In this document: piece after piece, positions 1-11,612 of the stretch
Layout of the letters: each line of letters begins with the position of its first letter
How positions within the stretch are numbered: position 1 is the stretch's first letter
Assembly (NCBI RefSeq): GCF_014530035.1
Contig: NZ_JACVMX010000005.1
Span: forward strand, 1-64,000
Reading direction: 5' to 3'
Length of the DNA: 64,000 nucleotides
Source: Leucobacter sp. cx-328
GTDB taxonomy: Bacteria > Actinomycetota > Actinomycetes > Actinomycetales > Microbacteriaceae
Made by a program: the position numbers and the translations under genes
The notes under the pieces: model-generated
What the model saw: the letters and a program-made list of their open reading frames with translations, nothing else
Databases searched by the model: none
What the model was told of the DNA's origin: nothing

Positions 1-440
1 ACTCCCCGTACCGACCAAACCAATGGCCTTCCGAAAAGCAGTCCAACAACCAAAACCCGTAGGTTTCGGTTAACCGCAAGCGAATCAACCAGGCCAGCGA
101 TGCTGCCCGGCTGCGTTGCGGCGACAAGGGATTACATTACGCCGATCCACACCCCAGCGCAAACCCAGACCACATCCCGGGCGCGCCCCCACCACTCCCC
201 CAAGCCACCACCAGAAAACCCACAAAAGCAACACCCGACCACAGCTTGGAATGATCCGCGCCCCGCACCCGAAAACCACGGCCAACAGCCAACGCCAACC
301 CCTCGAAAACGATAGTTCCCAACAAAAAACAGGGGTTACTTGCGCAAGAAAGGGACAATCTCGCTAAAACAGGCCTATCTCGGCGAGGTAGCGGCAAAGC
401 AAGACTGCACTGCACCGCGCAAACAAACAAACACACAAAA
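1..440. other. no confident gene
   Basis: I see no gene I can support here. Several short open frames exist on both strands. One on the minus strand (137-436) would encode a hydrophobic stretch, but its base composition is unlike the neighbours and it has no clear ribosome binding site. It may be a decayed gene or chance. Confidence 0.5.
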
Positions 441-476
441 AGTGGGGCGCCCCGGAAATTCCGGAACGCCCCACTT
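441..476 (-). terminator. terminator after gatB
   Basis: A nearly perfect inverted repeat (GTGGGGCG at one end, CGCCCCAC at the other) is followed on the minus strand by a T-rich run. It lies just past the gatB stop and should end the gatCAB transcript. Confidence 0.85.
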
Positions 477-502
477 CAACGGCCGAAGCCGAAGCGAAAG
501 CT

Positions 503-2017
503 TTAGCCAGCCGCGCGCTCGAGCACGAGCTCGCGTACACGGGCGGCATCTGCCTGGCCGCGCATCGCCTTCATGACTGCACCGATGACTGCGCCGGCTG
601 CCTGCACCTTGCCGTCGCGAATCTTCGCGAGAACGTCGGGCTGCTGCGCGAGCGCTGCATCGATTGCTTCGATGAGTGCGCCGTCGTCCGAGACGATTGC
701 GAGGCCGCGAGCCTCAACGATCTCAGCTGCTGTGCCCTCGCCATCGATCAGGCCAGCGATGACCTGGCGAGCGAGCTTATCGTTCAGCGTGCCAGCGTCA
801 ACGAGCTCAACAACCGAGGCGATCTGCGCCGGGGTGATGAGGTCGGTGGGCTCTGCCTCGCGCTCCTTGGCGATACGTGCGATCTCGCCGGTCCACCACT
901 TACGCGCAGCCTGTGCGGGAACGCCTGCAGCAACGGTCGACTCGATCGCATCGATCAGTCCGGCGTTGATGACATCGCGGAACTCGAGCGCCGAGAACTG
1001 CCACTCGTCGCGCAGGCGACGGCGACGCAGGGTCGGGTGCTCGGGAAGAGCTGCGCGCAGCTCCTCGACCAGCTCGCGCGAAGGCGTGAGCGGTGCAAGG
1101 TCGGGCTCGGGGAAGTAACGGTAGTCGTCCGCGTCACTCTTGGGACGGCCGGGCGAGGTCTCGCCGGTGTCCTCGTGCCAGTGACGGGTCTCCTGCGTGA
1201 TGGTGCCACCCTCGTCAAGGATGCGCGCCTGGCGCTGGATCTCGAAGCGGACCGCACGCTCGATCGAGCGGAGCGAGTTCACGTTCTTGGTCTCGGTACG
1301 CGTGCCGAGCACCGACATGCCTGCATCCTCGTTGCCGCGGGGGCGGAGCGAAACGTTCGCGTCACAGCGGATGTTGCCGCGCTCCATGCGAGCGTCAGAG
1401 ATGCCGAGAGCGGTAACGAGGTCGCGGATCGTCGAAACGTACGCAGCTGCGATCTCGGGAGTATCTGCTTCGCCGCCGAAGATCGGACGGGTCACGATCT
1501 CCACGAGGGGAACGCCAGCGCGATTGTAATCGACGAGCGAGTACTCTGCACCCTGGATGCGGCCGGTCGATCCACCAACGTGGTTCAGCTTGCCAGCGTC
1601 TTCCTCCATGTGAGCGCGCTCGATGGGCACGTTGATGATGCGGCCCGACTCGAGCTCGATCTCAACCTCACCGTCGTAGGCGATGGGGTCATCAGCCTGC
1701 GAGATCTGGTAGTTCTTCGCGAGGTCAGGGTAGAAGTAGTTCTTCCGAGCAAAGCCCGATACTTCCTGGATCTCGCAGCCGAGCGCGAGGCCGAGGCTGA
1801 TCGAGTAGCGAACGGCCTGCTCGTTCACGACGGGCAGCGAGCCCGGGAGACCGAGGCAAACAGGGGTGATGTTCGTATTGGGGTCAGCACCGAAGGTGTT
1901 GGGTGCCGACGAGAACATCTTCGTCTTGGTGTTGAGTTCGACGTGAACCTCGAGGCCGATGACCGGTTCGTACAGCTCGAGAGCCTTGTCGAAATCCATG
2001 AGCTTGGTCTTTGCCAT
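503..2017 (-). CDS. gatB: Asp-tRNA(Asn)/Glu-tRNA(Gln) amidotransferase subunit B
   Basis: GatB is the subunit of the GatCAB amidotransferase that binds the mischarged tRNA and activates it. The complex turns Glu-tRNA(Gln) or Asp-tRNA(Asn) into the correctly amidated form using ammonia released by GatA. The 504-residue length is normal. Residues 14-25 ([12 protein letters not shown]) are the typical GatB opening, and the C-terminal part matches the GatB/YqeY helical domain. It overlaps the gatA stop by one base and is the last gene of the gatC-gatA-gatB operon, ahead of a strong terminator. Function is from family knowledge; identity is clear. Confidence 0.97.
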   Translation of the reverse strand: MAKTKLMDFDKALELYEPVIGLEVHVELNTKTKMFSSAPNTFGADPNTNITPVCLGLPGSLPVVNEQAVRYSISLGLALGCEIQEVSGFARKNYFYPDLAKNYQISQADDPIAYDGEVEIELESGRIINVPIERAHMEEDAGKLNHVGGSTGRIQGAEYSLVDYNRAGVPLVEIVTRPIFGGEADTPEIAAAYVSTIRDLVTALGISDARMERGNIRCDANVSLRPRGNEDAGMSVLGTRTETKNVNSLRSIERAVRFEIQRQARILDEGGTITQETRHWHEDTGETSPGRPKSDADDYRYFPEPDLAPLTPSRELVEELRAALPEHPTLRRRRLRDEWQFSALEFRDVINAGLIDAIESTVAAGVPAQAARKWWTGEIARIAKEREAEPTDLITPAQIASVVELVDAGTLNDKLARQVIAGLIDGEGTAAEIVEARGLAIVSDDGALIEAIDAALAQQPDVLAKIRDGKVQAAGAVIGAVMKAMRGQADAARVRELVLERAAG

Positions 2018-3528
2018 TACGCGGTCGCCTTTCCGAGTGCGGGAGCCGTAGCCCAGAACGGGGTGCCATCGCGCTCAGTGATGAGCGCTTCGATTGCTGC
2101 ACCGGTGCGGAACAGGCGCGCATCTTCATATGCGGGCGCCATGAGCTGCAGGCCAACGGGCATGCCGTCTTCTGCCGCGGTACCGATCGGGAGCGAGAGG
2201 CCGGGAATGCCTGCCATGTTCGCGGGGATCGTGGTTGCGTCGTTGAGGTACGCAGCCATCGGGTCGTCCTGCTTCTTGCCGAGCTCCCATGCGGTGGTGG
2301 GGGCGGTGAGCGAAGCGATAACGTCGACCTGCTCGAATGCCTGCGCAAAGTCGCGCTGGATGAGCGTGCGCACCTTCTGTGCGTTGCCGTAGTACGCGTC
2401 GTAGTAGCCAGCCGAGAGGGCGTAGGTACCGAGGATGATGCGTCGCTTCACCTCTGCGCCGAAGCCCGCCGCACGGGTAGCACTCATGACGTCTTCAACG
2501 GTGCCCTGACCGGTGCGGAGACCGTAGCGAACCGAATCGAACTTCGCGAGGTTACTCGATGCCTCTGCGGGGTGCAGGAGGTAATACGCAGCAACTGCGT
2601 ACTCGAAGTGCGGGGTGTCGATCTCGATGACCTCTGCGCCCTGCGCGGTGAGCATTGCGACAGCCTCTTCGAAGCGTGCCTTTGCCCCTGCCTGCGCACC
2701 GTCGAGCATGAGCTGCTTGACGAGGCCAACGCGAAGACCCTTGAGAGGTGCGTCGGTTGCACCTTCACGAGCTGCTGCCGCGAACGACGGCCACTCGTGC
2801 TTGAGCGAGGTCGAATCGTGTGCGTCGTGGCCGCTGATGACGTCCTGCAGGAGGGCGGTATCGAGGACGGTACGCGCGCAGCTGCCGATCTGGTCGAGCG
2901 ACGATGCCATCGCGATCGCACCGTAGCGGCTCACACTGCCGTAGGTGCCTTTGAAGCCAACCGAACCGGTGAAGGCTGCGGGCTGGCGGATCGATCCGCC
3001 GGTGTCAGAGCCGAACGCAAGGGGGGCCTCGAACGCAGCAACCGCCGCAGCCGAGCCGCCGCCGGAGCCGCCGGGAATACGGTCGAGGTTCCACGGGTTG
3101 TGCACTGCACCGTACGCCGAGGTCTCGTTCGACGAGCCCATTGCGAACTCGTCCATGTTGGTCTTGCCGATGTTCACGAGACCTGCAGCGCGTGCCTGCG
3201 CAACCGAGGTTGCGTCGAACGGCGACTGGTAGCCCTCGAGAATCTTCGAACCAGCGGTGGTCGGCATGTCCGTCGTCACGAGGATGTCCTTGATGGCAAC
3301 GGGAACGCCCGCGAGCTCACCGAGCTCTTCGCCGGCTGCACGGCGCTCGTCGATCGAGCGCGCGGCGGCAAGCGATGCCTCCGCGTCGGTTGCAAGGAAC
3401 GCGTTGAGCGAGCCGTCAACCTCTGCAATGCGGTCAAGGTGCGCCTGCGCAGCCTCAACAGCCGATACTTCACCCGCAGCGAGCTTTGCGCCCAGCTCTG
3501 CGGCTGTCAGTCGAATCAATTCAGTCAT
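2017..3528 (-). CDS. gatA: Asp-tRNA(Asn)/Glu-tRNA(Gln) amidotransferase subunit A
   Basis: GatA is the amidase subunit that hydrolyses glutamine and supplies ammonia to GatB. The 503-residue protein shows the amidase-signature Gly/Ser-rich stretch ([14 protein letters not shown] near residue 135) followed by [14 protein letters not shown], which carries the Ser of the Ser-cisSer-Lys triad. The catalytic Lys lies upstream in the VAIKDI segment. It is the middle gene of gatCAB, 11 bases after gatC and overlapping gatB by one base, which suggests translational coupling. Confidence 0.97.
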   Translation of the reverse strand: MTELIRLTAAELGAKLAAGEVSAVEAAQAHLDRIAEVDGSLNAFLATDAEASLAAARSIDERRAAGEELGELAGVPVAIKDILVTTDMPTTAGSKILEGYQSPFDATSVAQARAAGLVNIGKTNMDEFAMGSSNETSAYGAVHNPWNLDRIPGGSGGGSAAAVAAFEAPLAFGSDTGGSIRQPAAFTGSVGFKGTYGSVSRYGAIAMASSLDQIGSCARTVLDTALLQDVISGHDAHDSTSLKHEWPSFAAAAREGATDAPLKGLRVGLVKQLMLDGAQAGAKARFEEAVAMLTAQGAEVIEIDTPHFEYAVAAYYLLHPAEASSNLAKFDSVRYGLRTGQGTVEDVMSATRAAGFGAEVKRRIILGTYALSAGYYDAYYGNAQKVRTLIQRDFAQAFEQVDVIASLTAPTTAWELGKKQDDPMAAYLNDATTIPANMAGIPGLSLPIGTAAEDGMPVGLQLMAPAYEDARLFRTGAAIEALITERDGTPFWATAPALGKATA

Positions 3529-3539
3529 TGGTGCCCCTC

Positions 3540-3860
3540 CTACTGCTCTTCACCGAGGATCGAGGTCACACGGAACATGCCGTCTGCCTGATCGGGAGCG
3601 TTCTTCAGCGCGTCTTCACGCGACAGGACATCTGCGATTTCGTCCTTGCGCGTCACGTTCGTGAGCGGGATCGGGTGGCTCGTCGCGGTCACGTCCGCAG
3701 TCGTAACCTCGCTCACCTTCGCAATATTCGTGAGGATCGAGCCCAGCTCAGTCGTGAGGCTTGCGACCTCTTCGGGGGTCAGGGCGATCCGGGCGAGACC
3801 AGCAAGATGTTCGACCGTCTCGGTCGTGATCTCGTTGTTCGCCGCATGGGTGTCAGACAT
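3540..3860 (-). CDS. gatC: Asp-tRNA(Asn)/Glu-tRNA(Gln) amidotransferase subunit C
   Basis: GatC is a small stabilising subunit that wraps around the GatA-GatB interface. The 106-residue protein has the family core [18 protein letters not shown] near the N-terminus. It is the first gene of the operon. Its promoter should lie in the roughly 130 bases shared with the divergent LysR-type gene at 3993. Identity rests on sequence and on its place before gatA. Confidence 0.95.
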   Translation of the reverse strand: MSDTHAANNEITTETVEHLAGLARIALTPEEVASLTTELGSILTNIAKVSEVTTADVTATSHPIPLTNVTRKDEIADVLSREDALKNAPDQADGMFRVTSILGEEQ

Positions 3861-3992
3861 GCTGCTCCATCATTCAGGCGTGGACGGGTTTCAAACCACA
3901 CCATCCTATCCGACGGGGCAGACATTCAGCGGTGATTATTCACAAGCAGTGCGCGGATCACCATCACTCTGAATCATCTCTACGATGGGAGT

Positions 3993-4913
3993 ATGAACGT
4001 GATTGATCTCAAGGGCGTCGATCTCAACCTGCTCGTGGTTTTCCATACCCTCATGCAGGAGCGGAACGTCACTCGTGCGGCAGAAAAACTGCATCTCACA
4101 CAGAGTGCGGTGAGCGCTGCGCTGTCGCGTTTGCGTGCGGCGCTTGGCGATCCACTGTTCGAACGCGGCCGCGGTGAAATGACCCCGACGCCGCATGCGA
4201 TCGAGATTGCTGGCGCGATCTCTTCGGCGCTTGGTGGCTTGTCGCAGGTATTCCACCCGAAGTCGACCTTCGACCCTGTCACGTCGACGCGCACGTTTCA
4301 CTTGGCCATGTCAGATGACATTGAGGCCGTCGTCGCGCCATGGTTGCTGCGCCGCACGCTTGATGAGGGCTGGCGCGTTCGCTTCGCAGTGCACCAGACC
4401 AACTCGCGTCTCTATGAAGAGGCGCTTGCTACCGGTGGCAACGACGTCGCCATTTGCGTAACACCCTTGGACCGATCCGCTGCCCATCGTGTGCAGCCGA
4501 TGTTTGCTGGTAGCTGGCTCTGCCTGTACGCGCCGACGTGGCGCCTCCGTAAGGGTCCGATCACCCGCAAGGAATTTGCCGAGGTGCCGCACATCCGCGT
4601 TTCGTTCGATGCACAGCGTGGCTTCATCGATGATCTCCTCGAGTCAGCAACCTCACTACGCCACATGCCGCTCTCGATTACCCACTTTGCTGGCCTCGGC
4701 GCGGTGCTGAAGAGCTCGCCCGCGATCGCAACTTTGCCCGACTATGCTGCGCGCGCCTTCGCGGCAGCAGAGGGGTTGCGCTGCTCCCCCGTGCCAGTTC
4801 CGGTTCCAGCGTTCACGGTGTCGATGGTGTGGCGTTCCGAGACTGACAGTGACCCGGCACTCGCGTGGCTGCGCGAGGTGCTCGGCGAATTCACCATGCC
4901 CAACGCAGAGTAG
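3993..4913 (+). CDS. LysR-family transcriptional regulator
   Basis: A 306-residue LysR-type regulator. Residues 8-66 form the winged helix-turn-helix; NVTRAAEKLHLTQSAVSAAL is the classical LysR recognition motif. The rest is the periplasmic-binding-protein-like effector domain. The ligand cannot be told from sequence. It is divergent from gatCAB and convergent with the glycosylase gene at 4954, neither of which is an obvious target. The PHAIEIAGAI segment and the overall layout resemble NodD/LinR-type LysR proteins, but I do not claim that assignment. Confidence 0.9.
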   Translation: MNVIDLKGVDLNLLVVFHTLMQERNVTRAAEKLHLTQSAVSAALSRLRAALGDPLFERGRGEMTPTPHAIEIAGAISSALGGLSQVFHPKSTFDPVTSTRTFHLAMSDDIEAVVAPWLLRRTLDEGWRVRFAVHQTNSRLYEEALATGGNDVAICVTPLDRSAAHRVQPMFAGSWLCLYAPTWRLRKGPITRKEFAEVPHIRVSFDAQRGFIDDLLESATSLRHMPLSITHFAGLGAVLKSSPAIATLPDYAARAFAAAEGLRCSPVPVPVPAFTVSMVWRSETDSDPALAWLREVLGEFTMPNAE

Positions 4914-4953
4914 CCACAGCAATCGGGACGCGGATCATTTTCCGCTCCCAGAA

Positions 4954-5568
4954 CTATGCATGCGTGCGAGTGCCGTCGATGTTCCAGAGCCCTGAGCAGC
5001 CACGGCGGTGAGAACTCACGATGTGCCCATCAACGACCCCGATTGCGGTCATAAGCGCATAGACAGTAACGGGACCGACATATCGGAAGCCTCGCTTCTT
5101 CAGCGCTTTTGCGAGAGCTACCGAATCCGGCGAGGAAGCCGGAATTTCATTCTCGGTATGTGCGGCAGGCGAAACAGCGGGCATTGCACTCCACACAAGC
5201 TCGTTCAGAGTCTCTCCGTCGTGCCACATCTTCATGACCAGCTGCGCATTCTGGATGACCGACCTCACCTTCATGCGATTTCGAATCATGTCTGGCATCT
5301 CGAGGATGCGTTCGATGTCTGCTTCATTCATCTGAGCGACGCGCTCGATCTCAAAGTTGTGGAACGCTGCTCGGATGCCCTCGCGCTTTCGGAGAACCGT
5401 CAACCATGAAAGCCCCGCTTGGAACCCTTCGAGCGAGATCCGCTCGAACAACCCGCGTTCGTCGCGCACGGGCATGCCCCACTCGGTGTCGTAGTACTCC
5501 GTTAGCAGGGGATCTTGTTCAGCCCAAGGCGTGCGCACAACATCGGACGCGGGTTGGTAGGTGCTCAT
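4954..5568 (-). CDS. tag: DNA-3-methyladenine glycosylase I
   Basis: Tag removes 3-methyladenine from alkylated DNA in base excision repair. The family pattern is plain: YYDTEWGMPVRDERGLFERI, then LEGFQAGLSWLTVLRKRE with the active-site Glu/Trp region, then GFRYVGPVTVYALMTAIG near the C-terminus. The frame can start 18 bases upstream at a GTG, but I choose the ATG at 5568, which has a GAAAGTGAG ribosome binding site. About 204 residues, close to the usual length. The last 15 or so residues (RRGCSGLWNIDG) differ from well-studied members. Confidence 0.92.
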   Translation of the reverse strand: MSTYQPASDVVRTPWAEQDPLLTEYYDTEWGMPVRDERGLFERISLEGFQAGLSWLTVLRKREGIRAAFHNFEIERVAQMNEADIERILEMPDMIRNRMKVRSVIQNAQLVMKMWHDGETLNELVWSAMPAVSPAAHTENEIPASSPDSVALAKALKKRGFRYVGPVTVYALMTAIGVVDGHIVSSHRRGCSGLWNIDGTRTHA

Positions 5569-5745
5569 CAGCTCACTTTCTTTCACTTAGCAGCAGATTG
5601 AAAACGCTGCCGGTCAGTAGCAAACCACGGTTCGCTCCCCCGTTGGAAAAATAACTGAATTTGCGAACAAGATCGCCGCACCAGCAAAGATTGGTACCTG
5701 TGGGCAACGCTCATGGGTACCCCGGCCTCTGCCAGAAGCCAGGAC

Positions 5746-8118
<2,373 letters not shown>

Positions 8119-8189
8119 TCAGCCACCGACATCGGCACTCTTGGCACGCGCATTCCGCCACGCGCCCCTATGACGGGCGGCCCCGCTAC

Positions 8190-9350
8190 CTACGCGGCGA
8201 CCGGAGCTTCTGCGAGCGCACGGTCAATCGTGAACTGGCCAAGCACGCGCGAGCCAACGTAAATCACTGCCGTTTGGCCGGGCGCAACACCCAGCAGCGG
8301 CTCCGCGAGCTGCAGATTGATATCAACCACGAGCTCGTGAGTTGCTTCGGCACGGTGCTGCTCGGTGCGGTCCTCGTCGCGGATCGGCTCCAAACGCGCA
8401 AACGCAGGTACGGGATCAGCGTGGGCACGAATCTGCACCTCGCACGCGAAGCGCTCCGAGAGGTCGAAGCCGGGCTCACCAGCAAAGCTGTAGCGACCAC
8501 CGGTGATCCGCTCAATTGCAAGACGGTCCTTCGAACCGACAACTACCTGGTTCGATACTGGGCGGATCGACAGCACGTATCGGGGCTTACCGTCATCGGC
8601 CGGACGACCGAGCTGGAGCCCGCGACGCTGGCCAACGGTGTAGCCGTGCGCGCCATCGTGCTTGCCGATGACCTCGCCAGCCTCGTCGAGAATCTCGCCT
8701 GGCTCACGCGACACGTGATCCGAAAGCCAGCCGCGCGTATCGCCGTCAGGAATGAAGCAAATGTCATGGCTATCGGGCTTCTGCGCGATCTGGATGCCGC
8801 GATCCGCCGCCTCTTCACGAATCATCGCCTTCGAAGGCGTATCGCCTAGCGGGAAATAGCAGTGATCGAGCTGGTTCTCAGTGAGGACACCAAGCACATA
8901 TGACTGGTCTTTCGCCCACGCGCTCGCGCGGTGAAGTTCACGACCGTTCTCGCCGTCAATGAGGGTCGCATAGTGGCCGGTGGCCACGGCGTCAAAGCCA
9001 AGTGCGATTGCCTTATCGAGCAGCGCTGCAAACTTGATCTTCTCGTTGCACCGCATACACGGGTTCGGAGTGCGGCCCGCGGCATACTCGGCGATAAAGT
9101 CATCGACCACATCTGCCTTAAACCGCTCGCTGAAGTCCCACACATAGAAAGGAATGTCGAGCAGGTTCGCGACGCGACGGGCATCCATTGCGTCTTCGAT
9201 CGTGCAGCAACCGCGCGAACCGGTACGCAGCGTGCCCGGCATACGGCTCAGCGCCAGGTGGACACCGACAACCTCGTGCCCTGCCTCAACGGCGCGAGCT
9301 GCAGCAACCGCTGAGTCAACGCCGCCACTCATCGCAGCCAAAATCTTCAT
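8190..9350 (-). CDS. mnmA: tRNA-specific 2-thiouridylase
   Basis: MnmA inserts sulfur at position 2 of the wobble uridine of tRNAs for Lys, Glu and Gln. The N-terminal PP-loop [12 protein letters not shown] binds [15 protein letters not shown] carries one catalytic cysteine and DICFIPDGD carries the second, which form the persulfide/disulfide pair. The 386-residue length is normal. The cysteine desulfurase immediately upstream in transcription is the natural sulfur donor, so the two probably work together. Confidence 0.96.
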   Translation of the reverse strand: MKILAAMSGGVDSAVAAARAVEAGHEVVGVHLALSRMPGTLRTGSRGCCTIEDAMDARRVANLLDIPFYVWDFSERFKADVVDDFIAEYAAGRTPNPCMRCNEKIKFAALLDKAIALGFDAVATGHYATLIDGENGRELHRASAWAKDQSYVLGVLTENQLDHCYFPLGDTPSKAMIREEAADRGIQIAQKPDSHDICFIPDGDTRGWLSDHVSREPGEILDEAGEVIGKHDGAHGYTVGQRRGLQLGRPADDGKPRYVLSIRPVSNQVVVGSKDRLAIERITGGRYSFAGEPGFDLSERFACEVQIRAHADPVPAFARLEPIRDEDRTEQHRAEATHELVVDINLQLAEPLLGVAPGQTAVIYVGSRVLGQFTIDRALAEAPVAA

Positions 9351-9393
9351 TCGAAAGAGTTTACGCGACCTCGCCGGGAATCGTTACCCAGGT

Positions 9394-10629
9394 TTAGACA
9401 AATCCGGCGACCCGGGCGCGTTCGATCGCAATCGGCAGCGCCGCGAGAAACGCGTCAATCTCGGCGACTGCCGTGTCAGGGCTCAGCGTGAGACGAAGTG
9501 CACCGGCCGCAACATTCTCTGGCAGGCCCATGGCGAGCAGCACGTGAGAGACTTCGGCGACACCGGCGCGGCACGCAGATCCAACGGAAACCGAGACGCC
9601 TGCCGAGTCAAGAAGGAAGACGAGCGAATCACCCTGGCAGCCAGGGAACGTGAAGTGCGCGCTGCCGGCGAGGCGGTGGCCCGCTGCCGGATCCGCGCCC
9701 CGAAGTACCGCGGTGGGATCGATCGCGCGCACGCCAGCGATGAGCTGGTCGCGACGGCTCGTAAGCCGTGCGATGCGGTCGGTACGCGGGGTGCCATCAG
9801 TTTCAAGTGACAGTTCGATCGCGCGGGCGAAGGCAATTGCGCCGGCGACGTCCTGGGTGCCGGAGCGGCCGCGCTGCTGGGACCCGCCGTGGAACAGCGG
9901 GCTTACGGTGAGGCGCCGATCAACGACGAGCGCACCGACGCCCATAGGGCCACCGATCTTGTGCGCCGAAACACTCATCAGATTTGCGCCGGAATCGCGT
10001 AGCGAAACCGGGATCTGACCGAGGGCTGCCACAGCGTCAACGTGAACCGGAATATCAGCAGCCTGAGCGATCGCGCACAGTTCCTTCACCGGCTGGACGG
10101 TGCCGACCTCGTTGTTCGCCCAAAGGAACGAGATGAGTGCGACACGATCCGCGCCCCCAGCGTTCTCCTCCGCGATTGCCGCAGCGAGCGTCTCTGGTGC
10201 GAGGCGACCCTCAGCGTCGATCGGCAGCCAGCGCACGATCGCGCCCTGCTCATCGCGCAGCCACTCCGCTGCTTCGATGGTCGCGTGATGCTCACCATCA
10301 GCGACCAACATGACCGGGCGTGCGGATCGACCCTGGCGAGCCCAGAAGCCACCCTTGAGCGCAAGGTTGATTGATTCGGTGCCACCACCGGTGAGCACGA
10401 GCTCTGCTGAGCCGCAACCGAGCGCGACAGCAATGCGTTCGCGCGCGCTTTCCAGCGCCTCGCTTGCACGCTGGCCGTGGCTGTGGGTCGAGGCAGGGTT
10501 ACCGACGGTCTGAAGCGCACGCGCGTACGCCGCAAGCACCTCATCCGGCATGGGTGAGGTGCTTGCGTGGTCGAGGTACGCCGAAGCTCCCTCAGTGGCG
10601 CCGGGCGCCGTGTCGTTCAGGTCGAGCAT
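9394..10629 (-). CDS. cysteine desulfurase (IscS/NifS family)
   Basis: A PLP-dependent enzyme that takes sulfur from cysteine and passes it on as a persulfide. YLDHASTSPM near the N-terminus, the PLP lysine in SVSAHKIGGPMGVGAL, and GSACRAGVAEVSHVL with the sulfur-carrying cysteine are all present. The 411-residue length fits. It lies directly before mnmA on the same strand, so its likely main job is sulfur supply for tRNA thiolation, and perhaps Fe-S clusters. I leave the symbol blank because iscS and nifS cannot be separated here. Confidence 0.93.
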   Translation of the reverse strand: MLDLNDTAPGATEGASAYLDHASTSPMPDEVLAAYARALQTVGNPASTHSHGQRASEALESARERIAVALGCGSAELVLTGGGTESINLALKGGFWARQGRSARPVMLVADGEHHATIEAAEWLRDEQGAIVRWLPIDAEGRLAPETLAAAIAEENAGGADRVALISFLWANNEVGTVQPVKELCAIAQAADIPVHVDAVAALGQIPVSLRDSGANLMSVSAHKIGGPMGVGALVVDRRLTVSPLFHGGSQQRGRSGTQDVAGAIAFARAIELSLETDGTPRTDRIARLTSRRDQLIAGVRAIDPTAVLRGADPAAGHRLAGSAHFTFPGCQGDSLVFLLDSAGVSVSVGSACRAGVAEVSHVLLAMGLPENVAAGALRLTLSPDTAVAEIDAFLAALPIAIERARVAGFV

Positions 10630-10634
10630 CGAGG

Positions 10635-11603
10635 TTAGAACATCAGCGATGCGAGGCGACCACGAGCGGCGTTGACGCGCGGATCAGCCTGGCCGACGAC
10701 TTCGAACAGTTCGAGGAGACGGGTGCGAACGATCGCACGGTTCGCCTCGTCGCTCTTTTCGAAGAGTTCAAGGAGGCGAAGGAATGCGTCCTCAATATGG
10801 CCCCCCGAAAGGTCGAGGTCAGCAACAAGCATCTGCGCGTTGAGATCGTCGGGCTGGTCGGCAGCAGCCGTGCGCACACCGTCAACGGTCTGACCCTGCA
10901 GACGAAGCAACAGCTTCATCTGTGCGAGCGCTTCCTTTGCCGCCTGATCTGCGGGAGCCTTCTGCAGAACGGCCTGCCACTCGGCGATCGCGCCAGCGTA
11001 GTCACCACGCTCTGCCGCTTCCATCGCAGGGATGTGCGCCTCAGGAACACGCGCTGCAGGCGGGGGCACCGGAGTGCCGTCACCTGTCGCGTCGGGAGCT
11101 GCCACTCGGCCAGTCACACCCTGCTGTTCTGCGAGCTGCAGGAGCTGTGCCATGAAGTCACGGATCTGTGTCTCGGCGAGCGGACCCTGGAACAACGGAA
11201 CTGGGCGGCCACCAACGAGTGCAACGACGGTCGGAATAGCCTGCGGGCCGAACGCTTGCGTCAGCTGCGGGTTTGCATCAACGTCGACCTTCGCGAGCAT
11301 GATGAGGCCGCCAAGGTCACGGGTGACCTTTTCAAGGACGGGATTCAGCTCTTTCGCGGGCTCGCTGCTCTCAGACCACAGCGAGATCACGACGGGAACA
11401 ATGCCCGACAGCTGCGCTGCCTGCTCGAAGGTCGAGTCACTGATGTCCATAACGAGAGACGGGACGTCGACTGCCGAGGCAGTCTGCTGACCACCCGCAC
11501 CTGCGCCAGCGCCGGGAGCTTGGCCGCCCTGCGGACGGTTTGCCAAATGGCTCAGATCGACGCCACCACCGGGAATGCTCGGCATAGGGTTACGCTGACT
11601 CAT
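10635..11603 (-). CDS. thioredoxin-like protein with TPR region (YbbN/CnoX-like)
   Basis: An N-terminal disordered Pro/Gly-rich segment is followed by a thioredoxin fold (about 55-150) and a tetratricopeptide-like helical C-terminus. The usual WCGPC active site is replaced by WSESSEP, so it has no redox cysteine pair. Known YbbN-type proteins likewise lack it and act as chaperone-like holdases. The frame can open at a GTG at 11612, but that codon is only 3 bases from the GGAG, so I prefer the ATG at 11603. It starts just after the stop of the large membrane/lipoprotein gene and precedes the desulfurase by 5 bases, so all of these probably share a transcript. Confidence 0.88.
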   Translation of the reverse strand: MSQRNPMPSIPGGGVDLSHLANRPQGGQAPGAGAGAGGQQTASAVDVPSLVMDISDSTFEQAAQLSGIVPVVISLWSESSEPAKELNPVLEKVTRDLGGLIMLAKVDVDANPQLTQAFGPQAIPTVVALVGGRPVPLFQGPLAETQIRDFMAQLLQLAEQQGVTGRVAAPDATGDGTPVPPPAARVPEAHIPAMEAAERGDYAGAIAEWQAVLQKAPADQAAKEALAQMKLLLRLQGQTVDGVRTAAADQPDDLNAQMLVADLDLSGGHIEDAFLRLLELFEKSDEANRAIVRTRLLELFEVVGQADPRVNAARGRLASLMF

Positions 11604-11612
11604 GCTGTTCAC

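Noticed and set aside
1037-2392. Long plus-strand frame opposite gatB/gatA
   Set aside because: It is the complement of clear gatB and gatA codons; its translation is Arg/Val/Leu-rich with no family pattern.
5697-5735. Inverted GGTACC pair after ligA
   Set aside because: The stem is short and imperfect beyond six bases and has no T run, so I do not call it a terminator.
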